The translations under genes and the position numbers were made by a program. Of a stretch of DNA of 6,007 nucleotides, positions 1-5,979 are shown one piece after another. This DNA is from Methylococcaceae bacterium (lineage in GTDB: Bacteria > Pseudomonadota > Gammaproteobacteria > Methylococcales > Methylomonadaceae), in NCBI GenBank assembly GCA_013140465.1, contig JABFST010000173.1, positions 1 through 6,007 of the forward strand, written 5' to 3'. Numbering within the stretch: the first letter of the stretch is position 1; each line of letters starts with the position of its first letter. Below the pieces are notes generated by a model that was not told the DNA's origin, did no database searches, and worked only from the letters and a program-made list of their open reading frames with translations.

Positions 1-1758
1 TTCATCAAACAACACCGGATAACGCGCCAAATAATCGCACAACCACGGGCTGGCTGCCGCCAAGCGTATCAGTTGCGCCAAGGCATCGGGGTTTTCCGCC
101 AGCAAGGCCAAATACACATTGCGCCCGGCCACGGCCTCAAACAAGGCCAGCAAGCGTTGGAGCGTAATGTCGGGGCTGCTGGTTTGCGCCAAGGCCACAA
201 TTAATTGCGGCAGCAATTGATCCAGCACTTTTGCGCCTTTGCTGGTCAGGCGGCGGATGGACGGCGCATTCTTAAAGTGCTTGAGGTTGTTAAGGCTGGC
301 TTCGGGATCAGCAAAACCATAAGCGCGTAAATGCGCCCACAACTCCGCATCATCGGCGACCGCCGCCCACAGCTGTTGGCTGCGTTGGTCTTGCCCGGCT
401 TGCCGCGATACCGAAAACACTTGGTCAAACACGTTATGCACTTGCGCCCTGACCGCATCTAGCTGGTGTTTAAAACTGCCGACATCGGCATAGCCCAAGG
501 AATAGGCGAGGATTTTTTGGACTAGATCCGCCGTCGGCACATCATGGGTTTGCCGATCTTGGTATTGTTGGATATGGTTTTCGGTGCGGCGCAAAAAACA
601 GTAGGATTGCTGCAATTGGGCGCTGTCATGCGCTGCCATCAAGCCCAGTTCACCCAACAGCCGCAACACGTCCATAATGCCGCGCGTTTGTAGGGCTTTT
701 TCGTTGCCGCCTCGGATTAACTGGAACGCTTGGCCGATAAATTCAATTTCGCGGATACCGCCCGCGCCTAGCTTAATATTGTCCAAACGGTCTTTGCGCC
801 GTAATTCTTGGCTGATTTGCGCCTTTAAGCCGCGCAGTTCCTCAAACGCGCCATAATCCAAATAACGCCGATACACAAACGCCCGCAGCATCGCCATCAA
901 TTCTGCACCTTTGCCTACATCGCCCGCCACTTGCCGCGCCTTAATCATCGCGTAGCGTTCCCATTCGCGGGCTTGGGTTTGGTAATAATGCTCCATGCCG
1001 TCAAACGTCATGATAATAGGGCCACTATCGCCAAACGGTCTTAAGCGGATGTCGGTGCGGAACACAAAGCCATCGGCGGTGGTTTCATCCAACACTTTCA
1101 CCAAGTTTTGGCACACCCGCGTGAAAAATTCGCCATAACTGGTGGCTTTGCGGTCGGGCAGTTCACCGTTTTCGGGATAGGCAAAAATCAAATCGATGTC
1201 CGACGAATAATTCAGCTCGAACGCCCCCAGCTTGCCCATGCCCAACACCACCAGTTGTTGCGGTGCGCCATTCGCCAGTAGCGGTGTGCCGTATTTGGCG
1301 CAGGCTTGTTGGTATAACCAAGCCAAAGCGTATTGGATGCACGCCTCCGCCAGCCACGACAATTCCAGTAAAGTTTCGGACAACTCGGCCCAGCCCGCCA
1401 AATCGCGCCACGCGATGCGGATCATTTCGCGCCGCCTAAACACCCGCAACGCCCGCATCAAACTGGCTTGGTCGGTAATCTCCAAGCCGCTTAAGCGTTG
1501 CGTATAACGGGCGGCTGGATACGCCACCAGCAAATCCCCCGAAGTCGCCAAATCCTCTAACAGCGACGGCTGCCGCACGCAACTTTCGGCAATAAACTCA
1601 CTGGCGCACCATACTGGCACCATTGATGCGGCAATCGCGGGGTCAGGATTGAAGTCTGGCAGTTGCGCGTTAAAGTCTGCCAACGCCTTGGCGGGCGCGG
1701 GGCGTAAGTCATCAGGCAAGCGTGCCAAGGCGGATTCTAGGGTGTGCAAATAAGACAT
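1..1758 (-). CDS. glnE: Bifunctional glutamine synthetase adenylyltransferase/adenylyl-removing enzyme, N-terminal 586 residues (3' end outside window)
   Basis: GlnE attaches AMP to glutamine synthetase (GlnA) and removes it, under control of PII protein, thereby tuning ammonia assimilation in the cytoplasm. The frame is open from the ATG at 1758 to the window edge with no stop. The protein begins MSYLHTLESALARLPDD. The N-terminal adenylyl-removase nucleotidyltransferase motif is clear: GMGKLG at residues 173-178, followed by SSDIDLIF with the metal-binding pair D187 and D189. A second family signature, KLGAGGIREIEF, lies near residue 330. The visible part ends at ARYPVLFDE, so the C-terminal adenylyltransferase domain of this roughly 950-residue family is missing only because the window stops. 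The start is supported by GGAG six bases upstream (1765-1768) and by agreement with the second copy of this 5' end at 5951. The gene is GC-rich compared with the operon upstream of it and appears functional. Confidence 0.96.
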   Translation of the reverse strand, partial: MSYLHTLESALARLPDDLRPAPAKALADFNAQLPDFNPDPAIAASMVPVWCASEFIAESCVRQPSLLEDLATSGDLLVAYPAARYTQRLSGLEITDQASLMRALRVFRRREMIRIAWRDLAGWAELSETLLELSWLAEACIQYALAWLYQQACAKYGTPLLANGAPQQLVVLGMGKLGAFELNYSSDIDLIFAYPENGELPDRKATSYGEFFTRVCQNLVKVLDETTADGFVFRTDIRLRPFGDSGPIIMTFDGMEHYYQTQAREWERYAMIKARQVAGDVGKGAELMAMLRAFVYRRYLDYGAFEELRGLKAQISQELRRKDRLDNIKLGAGGIREIEFIGQAFQLIRGGNEKALQTRGIMDVLRLLGELGLMAAHDSAQLQQSYCFLRRTENHIQQYQDRQTHDVPTADLVQKILAYSLGYADVGSFKHQLDAVRAQVHNVFDQVFSVSRQAGQDQRSQQLWAAVADDAELWAHLRAYGFADPEASLNNLKHFKNAPSIRRLTSKGAKVLDQLLPQLIVALAQTSSPDITLQRLLALFEAVAGRNVYLALLAENPDALAQLIRLAAASPWLCDYLARYPVLFDE

Positions 1759-1813
1759 GGTGCGCTCCACGGTAAAAACGTCATCATACCGAAAAGCGGC
1801 GGGAGAAAATAAG
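1604..1813 (-). repeat. Direct repeat copy A: glnE 5' end plus promoter (intact gene side)
   Basis: This segment aligns with 5797-6004 in the same orientation. It covers codons 1-52 of glnE and about 55 bp upstream. By eye I count eight substitutions within the coding part (1604-1758), two more upstream (at 1804 and 1808), and one 2-bp indel (AC present here at 1769-1770). Identity is therefore about 95%. It diverges abruptly after GCGCACCATACT (1604-1615) on the coding side and after AAG at 1811-1813 on the upstream side. Here the repeat is part of the full-length glnE. Confidence 0.93.
1765..1788 (-). promoter_or_regulatory. glnE ribosome binding site and probable -10 element
   Basis: GGAG at 1765-1768 lies six bases before the glnE ATG and is a good Shine-Dalgarno site. 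Further upstream, TATGAT at 1783-1788 matches five of six bases of the sigma-70 -10 consensus and would give a short leader of about 18 bases. No convincing -35 box is seen at the expected distance; the sequence there is TTATTT-like. The same elements are kept in the second copy at 5958-5979, apart from a 2-bp deletion between the -10 and the ribosome binding site. The ribosome binding site is solid and the promoter is tentative. Confidence 0.4.
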
Positions 1814-2040
1814 CTTTCCCTCGAAGCAGTCTAGGCAAAGTTACGTCCAGACAACAGAACTTTACCGCTACCCGATATGGCGATGTCCGAAGATAAAATG
1901 GCAGTTGTAAAACCACAAACGTAGCTCACAAGCATTGCCAGTACGATTATCCGAATGCTGAATACGAAAAGCGTGTACCGCTACTGACGGATATATTGTT
2001 TTATTAATAAAATCAACTATATAGGCTATCAAAAACCATT
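1814..2040. other. Non-coding interval between the ATPase operon and the glnE promoter, no gene recognised
   Basis: No gene is supported on either strand. The longest open stretch is 37 codons on the plus strand (1897-2007) with no ATG near its beginning and no recognisable family. A perfect 14-bp AT palindrome, TTTTATTAATAAAA, lies at 1999-2012 and could be a protein-binding site or just base composition. The octamer TACCGCTA occurs twice here (1863-1870 and 1976-1983) and once more beyond the operon at 5270-5277. The interval is downstream of the ATPase gene and upstream of glnE, and it is outside the glnE repeat, so it belongs to the inserted segment. Confidence 0.5.
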
Positions 2041-2067
2041 GGAATTCATATAGAACTTATGAATTCC
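2031..2067 (-). terminator. Hairpin followed by a short T run after the ATPase gene, possible intrinsic terminator
   Basis: Directly after the TAG stop codon (2070-2068) there is a perfect 10-bp inverted repeat, GGAATTCATA at 2041-2050 and TATGAATTCC at 2058-2067, with a 7-base loop. In the minus-strand transcript the stem is followed by AATGG and then five T residues (2035-2031). The stem is AT-rich and the T run is offset by five bases, so it would be a weak intrinsic terminator. It could alternatively be a 3'-end stabilising hairpin or a protein-binding palindrome. Confidence 0.42.
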
Positions 2068-4782
2068 CTAAAACGGTAATTTTAAATTTCGTTTGATAAT
2101 AGCTAACACTTTTGAACGCCCTGTGCTGGTCAAGGTAAAGCCCAGCCCGGAACGGTAACTTTCCGGCAAGTAGAAACGTTTTTTCTCGGTCATTTTGTCA
2201 CGGTCTTCAAATATCACGCCTAAATCTTGAAGTGCTTTTAGACGCTCGGGGGGTAATCCCATGCTTTCCTCTTGGGCATCAAAAGGGACTGATCTATCGA
2301 CCTGATTTTTTTTAAGCTCGTCACTCCATTGATTTAGAACCTCTATCTCTAAAATTGCTTCCTCCACTTTAGCGGCACTACATTTTTCCACAGCACTACG
2401 GATAGCCGCAGGAAACAATACCCTATCATCCCAGACAGCGGTTCGCCCCGATTGACTTTCGGTGGCGGCATAGAACATGAAGCGCACTAAATCGCGTGCC
2501 TGCAATCGCCCATTTAAATCACACAGCACTGCAAACACCCAACGGGCAGTAAAGGCTTCTTTTGATTTTACAGAACCTAATTTTTGCCCCCATAATTTTT
2601 CCAGCTTCTCCAGCAACTCATGGCTGGACAACGATTCAGAATCATTTTTTGCCCAGCTCAAACCGGTTTGGGCACATATCCAATGTGCAAGTCGCAAAAA
2701 AGATTCTGCCGTCCATTCCAAGGCAAAGGCTTTATAACGGTCTTCAAATTGTCCTGCATTCTGCTGAATAACGGCACGGACATAATCCGCCCGAACAAAT
2801 GTGATTAACCCTAAATGACTTTCGCGTATTTCTTTGAAACGGTCAGGAAACCTTAACAAGGTTTCCAATGCTTTTTGGGCAATAGGGTCTGTGGGTGTCG
2901 GAAATTGATCTTCTAAGCCATCAATCAAAATAACCATACGAAGATTTTTATCGGCCAATAACTGGTTTAAGTCGTTTAGATGTTGGCCTGTTGGGTTAAA
3001 TGTACGCAATATCTCCGTCGTCCAAAATGTCGCCCAATCTGTTTGAGTAACTGAACCCGCATTGTTAATGCGATCAGAAAATTCCGTGTCAGAAAAAGCA
3101 AGCTCAAGCCCTAGCTGCTGAAAACAATTTTTACGGCAACTGCTGATAGCCTCTTCAGCCTGCCTACCTAGGTTTTTTGAGACAAGAAAAGGGAATATCA
3201 GTGTTTTTGTGTTATCAATGGGTTTTGTATTGAGTTTTTTTAGAAAATCTTCCCATGTTTTAGCTCGGCATAATTGTAAAAAATTAAATGTCTTACCCGC
3301 GCCTTTTGCGCCGATAGACAGCGTATTGGGAATGCTATTTTGGTAATGTTTTGCCAGATTTCTGAGGGGGTCTGTAATCAGCAACTTTTCACCCTCGCCG
3401 CGTTCAGCATAAATATAGCGTTCGCAGAGTTCAGCCAGTTTTTTTGCATCATTGGAACGCTCGGAATTTTTAGCTTCTTCCATCCGCTTAGGCTTCTTAC
3501 CCGTTTTTAAAGGCGGTTTAGTGCTGGGTAACAATTTTAATCGGCTAAAAAGTGGACTTTCTTTAGTTAATGCCAGGGCTTGTGTAATATCTCGAATGCA
3601 CATGAGATTGTCTGAAAAGCCAGCATCAATGAAATAATCAAGTGCCGCCGTGTCGTCTTCATCAAAAGGAGGGAATGCGGTAAGAAGTTTCTCAATAGCC
3701 GCATCATAATCTTGCGAGTCACGCAAAGTTTGTGTTAAAAGGCTTAAAATAACCGTGGGCACAGCGGCTAGATTATCTATATCGGTTGCCAAAGAAGATC
3801 TCAATAAGGCCATTTTCTCTAAAATCAGCACCGCGCCATTAACAGACTGCGGTGCTATCGTAGACACTATAAAACGCTCGATACGCGGGTCAAACAACAA
3901 GGGACTAGACAACTCACTTAAACCCGCCCTTAAATCTATCAGCACACAATCGGCTTTTAACTCAGTTGCCAACTGCTCAATTGCATCGCCAACACGCCAC
4001 GGATTGCTGGGGTTGCGTGCCAAATGCTCTGGCAAAACGGGCGTGTCCAATAATTCAATAGGCTGCTTGGGATCCACGCAAGCGGGCAGCACAAAAATTT
4101 CTTGGTTTCCATTCAGGGTGATAGACGATTTGCGCAATTCAGCCGCACAATATTGAATAGATGCCTCCACCAAGGCAGGTGGATAATGCACCGCCTCAAG
4201 AAAGCGCACAAAAGAAATACTGGGGCGGTTTACGCTATCCAACCAATAAGTGATGCCGGGAGCTTCTAAGTCGGCGTCTACCAACAAAATTTTGGCTTTA
4301 CGCTTATTGTCATTCTCTAAATAAGCCGCCAAAAATGTGATTAAGGCGGTTGTGCGCCCTACGCCACCCTTGAAAGAGTGGAATGCACCCATATAGAGAT
4401 TGCTTGGTAATGGTTCGGGATTAACAAAACCACTTATCGGATAGGCCAAATCATGCCAAAGCGGGTAAGACACGGGAAGTTGCCGTTTTTTTGCTGGTGG
4501 AAGCACTTCAATGGGATAAGGGGTTTTGGCAATGCTTAAGGTCAGCGTATTGTTATTTTCATTTTCATCCAAGGCATTGCGAAAGGCCGTCCCAAGCCAA
4601 GCGTGCAGGCTGCCCACGGATGCTTCATCGACCAAGGTGATTTCCGCGCCATCTGAATAACAATCTATACGGGAGATAGATTTGCAAAAATCATCATTAC
4701 GACTTTGAAGCTGACGAAAACGCCGCTCCACATCCAGCCATGTCATTAACGGGGCGGTTGTATCAATCTCATCGTTGGTCAT
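2068..4782 (-). CDS. Large dual P-loop NTPase: KGGVGR-type ParA/MinD-like ATPase fused to a second STAND/AAA-like ATPase domain (904 residues)
   Basis: Probable cytoplasmic signalling or conflict-system ATPase; no transmembrane segment or signal peptide is visible. Residues 1-125 are an unrecognised N-terminal region. A SIMIBI-type ATPase domain follows: deviant Walker A FHSFKGGVGRTT at 134-145, with signature Lys138 kept but the usual P-loop Lys replaced by Arg143; LLVDADLEAPG at 166-176; and VLIDLRAGLSE at 280-290. A basic linker (about 418-445, with KTGKKPKR) leads to a second P-loop domain with Walker A IGAKGAGKTF at 490-499, Walker B VILIDGLEDQF at 617-627, and a sensor-like strand LITFVRAD at 659-666. 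The C-terminal 200 residues are mostly helical and end in a winged-helix-like segment containing YLPESYRSGLGF (871-882). The ATG overlaps the stop of the upstream HEPN-like gene (ATGA, 4782-4779), implying translational coupling, and GGGGA at 4789-4793 is a suitable ribosome binding site. Known: KGGVGR-motif ATPases recur next to small helical proteins in accessory loci. Inferred: antiphage or stress-response role. The frame is intact and AT-richer than glnE. Confidence 0.9.
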   Translation of the reverse strand: MTNDEIDTTAPLMTWLDVERRFRQLQSRNDDFCKSISRIDCYSDGAEITLVDEASVGSLHAWLGTAFRNALDENENNNTLTLSIAKTPYPIEVLPPAKKRQLPVSYPLWHDLAYPISGFVNPEPLPSNLYMGAFHSFKGGVGRTTALITFLAAYLENDNKRKAKILLVDADLEAPGITYWLDSVNRPSISFVRFLEAVHYPPALVEASIQYCAAELRKSSITLNGNQEIFVLPACVDPKQPIELLDTPVLPEHLARNPSNPWRVGDAIEQLATELKADCVLIDLRAGLSELSSPLLFDPRIERFIVSTIAPQSVNGAVLILEKMALLRSSLATDIDNLAAVPTVILSLLTQTLRDSQDYDAAIEKLLTAFPPFDEDDTAALDYFIDAGFSDNLMCIRDITQALALTKESPLFSRLKLLPSTKPPLKTGKKPKRMEEAKNSERSNDAKKLAELCERYIYAERGEGEKLLITDPLRNLAKHYQNSIPNTLSIGAKGAGKTFNFLQLCRAKTWEDFLKKLNTKPIDNTKTLIFPFLVSKNLGRQAEEAISSCRKNCFQQLGLELAFSDTEFSDRINNAGSVTQTDWATFWTTEILRTFNPTGQHLNDLNQLLADKNLRMVILIDGLEDQFPTPTDPIAQKALETLLRFPDRFKEIRESHLGLITFVRADYVRAVIQQNAGQFEDRYKAFALEWTAESFLRLAHWICAQTGLSWAKNDSESLSSHELLEKLEKLWGQKLGSVKSKEAFTARWVFAVLCDLNGRLQARDLVRFMFYAATESQSGRTAVWDDRVLFPAAIRSAVEKCSAAKVEEAILEIEVLNQWSDELKKNQVDRSVPFDAQEESMGLPPERLKALQDLGVIFEDRDKMTEKKRFYLPESYRSGLGFTLTSTGRSKVLAIIKRNLKLPF

Positions 4783-5210
4783 CTTAGTTCCCCATCAATC
4801 CATGCCAGAATGGCTATTAATTGGTTTTCCAGTTCTGCATCCGTTGGTCTTATTGCTATAGCGCCGTATCTCCAAATTTCGTTGAGCTTTGCGCTACTTG
4901 GTCTGCGGTTTGTCGTTGGTAGCTTTAGGTCATTCAACTGAATATCAGCAGGTAAATTTAATTCGCTGCCCGTCCGTAATTCGTGCATTAGTTTATTCAA
5001 GTTATGTTGGATTTCGGAGAATAGAGCCTTTGCATCATCACACCCAGTATCATTTTTATTATTGCGTTTCAAATATACAGCTTTCAAGCCTGTTTCCACC
5101 GCATAAAACAGCAACAATCGATGCGCATTGGATTTGGTGTCCGCAGATTCAAACGCTGTCCGGCAATTATTCCAAGCACTTTTAAGTTCTCTATAAGTAA
5201 ATATAATCAT
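4779..5210 (-). CDS. Small HEPN-like protein, partner of the dual ATPase (143 residues)
   Basis: The protein is 143 residues, soluble and largely helical. Residues 28-50 (NAHRLLLFYAVETGLKAVYL then KRN) resemble the second helix of HEPN-fold proteins, where an arginine-rich hydrophobic helix packs in the dimer. HNLNKLMHEL at 69-78 resembles the later HEPN helix containing an H-x-L pattern. The conserved-looking LNEIWRYGAIAIRP (109-122) precedes a final helix. The catalytic RNase motif R-x4-6-H of toxic HEPN nucleases is not evident, so it may be a non-catalytic HEPN that binds or regulates its partner. The gene overlaps the ATPase gene by four bases and has the same low GC, so the two form one operon. 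The ATG at 5210 has no clear Shine-Dalgarno (TTACGATAACAAAA precedes it), and no better start lies in frame. The reading frame is confident; the HEPN assignment rests on motif resemblance only. Confidence 0.8.
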   Translation of the reverse strand: MIIFTYRELKSAWNNCRTAFESADTKSNAHRLLLFYAVETGLKAVYLKRNNKNDTGCDDAKALFSEIQHNLNKLMHELRTGSELNLPADIQLNDLKLPTTNRRPSSAKLNEIWRYGAIAIRPTDAELENQLIAILAWIDGELR

Positions 5211-5226
5211 TTTTGTTATCGTAAGG

Positions 5227-5254
5227 CATATAAATTAAACCATAGCAAGCACAA
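5227..5254 (-). promoter_or_regulatory. Weak candidate promoter for the HEPN-like/ATPase operon
   Basis: In the 91-bp gap between the rmuC remnant and the HEPN-like gene, TTGTGC (5249-5254) and TATATG (5227-5232) are separated by 16 bp in minus orientation. The match to sigma-70 consensus is poor (three of six and four of six). No terminator is visible behind the rmuC remnant, so the operon could also be transcribed from the duplicated glnE promoter at 5974-5979. Confidence 0.2.
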
Positions 5255-5301
5255 ACAACGCACATTGAGTACCGCTAAATCCCATTTTTACACTCATTTG
5301 G

Positions 5302-5802
5302 CTACTCCGCCACCTCATCCCCATCTATCCCCGCCTGTTCCCGAATGCTCTTAGGCAGCGGCTTTTTCACCTTTACGCCCAATTCGACAAAACTATGCGC
5401 TTGGCGAATTAGGTTGCCTTGGCCTAGGGTAAGTTTGTTCATCACGCCGTCGTAAGTGCTTTGGGCGTTGCTGAGTTGTTTGCCTAGTTTTTCCAGTTCT
5501 TCAACCAAACCGCGCAGTTTGTCGTAGACCACGCCCGCTTTGTCGGCGATGGCTTTGGCGTTTTCGTTTTGGCGTTCGTAACGTCAGATATTGCCGATGG
5601 TGCGCAAGGTGGCGAGTAAGGTGGTGGGGGTGACGACGATGATTTTATGTTCAAAGGCATCACTAAACAGGCGTTCGTCGGCTTGGAAAGCGGCGATGAA
5701 CGCGGCTTCTATGGGCATAAACAACAGCACAAAATCCAAGGAGCTCAAGCCTTTTAGCGTGGCGTAGTCTTTGTCGCTTAAGCTTTTGATGTGGTTGCGC
5801 AC
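5302..5802 (-). pseudogene. rmuC: rmuC remnant: C-terminal third only, with an in-frame TGA
   Basis: RmuC is a predicted nuclease-fold DNA recombination protein that limits inversions at short inverted repeats. The fragment reads VRNHIKSLSDKDYATLKG, then SSLDFVLLFMPIEAAFIAA, then VVTPTTLLATLRTIGNI up to a TGA at 5586-5584. It continues in the same frame with RYERQNENAKAIADKAG and on to GIDGDEVAE and TAG (5304-5302). In the family the residue after GNI is Trp (W-R-Y-E/Q-x-Q-N-x-N), so TGG has become TGA, a single-base nonsense change. The 5' two thirds, including the coiled-coil N-terminus, are absent. The frame begins at the junction with the glnE fragment, within GTGCGC (5797-5802). Both the missing 5' end and the stop indicate a non-functional gene. 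A short ORF from the ATG at 5805 could still be translated but would lack most of the protein. Confidence 0.9.
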
Positions 5803-5951
5803 CATACTTGCACCATTGATGCGGCAATCGCGGGATCAGGGTTGAAGTCTGCCAGTTGCGCGTTAAAGTCTGCCAACGCCTTGGCGGGCGCGGGGCGCAA
5901 GTCATCAGGCAAGTTCGCCAAGGCGGATTCTAGGGTGTGCAAATAAGACAT
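5797..5951 (-). pseudogene. glnE: Truncated second copy of glnE, first 52 codons only
   Basis: From the ATG at 5951 the sequence encodes MSYLHTLESALANLPDD and on to AASMVQVWCA, then leaves glnE homology and reads TTSKA before a TAA at 5780-5778. Compared with the intact copy (start 1758) it has three amino-acid changes: R13N, P34A and P48Q. It also has synonymous changes. It lacks both catalytic domains and cannot be active. Its GGAG ribosome binding site is retained. Because of the 2-bp deletion just upstream, ATGs at 5978 and 5975 fall in frame and could add nine residues. It is joined to rmuC in a different reading frame, so no fusion protein results. Confidence 0.92.
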
Positions 5952-5957
5952 GGTGCG

Positions 5958-5979
5958 CTCCGGTAAAAACGTCATCATA
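5958..5979 (-). promoter_or_regulatory. Duplicated glnE promoter (-10) and ribosome binding site upstream of the island
   Basis: TATGAT at 5974-5979 and GGAG at 5958-5961 repeat the glnE signals of copy A, with two bases deleted between them. They point into the truncated glnE, the rmuC remnant and the HEPN-like/ATPase operon, with no obvious terminator before the operon. The promoter could therefore supply read-through transcription to the operon. This is inferred from position only. Confidence 0.33.

Noticed and set aside
1232..1507. A 91-residue open frame on the plus strand within glnE
   Set aside because: Shadow of the GC-rich glnE coding strand, whose adenylyl-removase motif lies in the same bases.
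1897..2007. A 37-codon open stretch on the plus strand in the gap upstream of glnE
   Set aside because: No suitable start codon or ribosome binding site, no recognisable family, and a length expected by chance.
1999..2012. The 14-bp AT palindrome as a definite operator
   Set aside because: It consists only of A and T in an AT-rich stretch and lies more than 200 bp from the glnE start, so it is noted only as part of the interval.
3755..4156. A 133-residue open frame on the plus strand
   Set aside because: It is antisense to the ParA-like domain of the 904-residue ATPase, which has clear motifs; the plus frame shows no family resemblance.
5584..5586. TGA as a recoded Trp or selenocysteine codon keeping rmuC functional
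   Set aside because: The gene already lacks its 5' two thirds, RmuC is not a selenoprotein, and glnE uses TGG for Trp.
5663..5905. An 80-residue minus-strand frame crossing the glnE-rmuC junction
   Set aside because: It is neither the glnE nor the rmuC frame, and its Arg- and Pro-rich composition is typical of an out-of-frame read.
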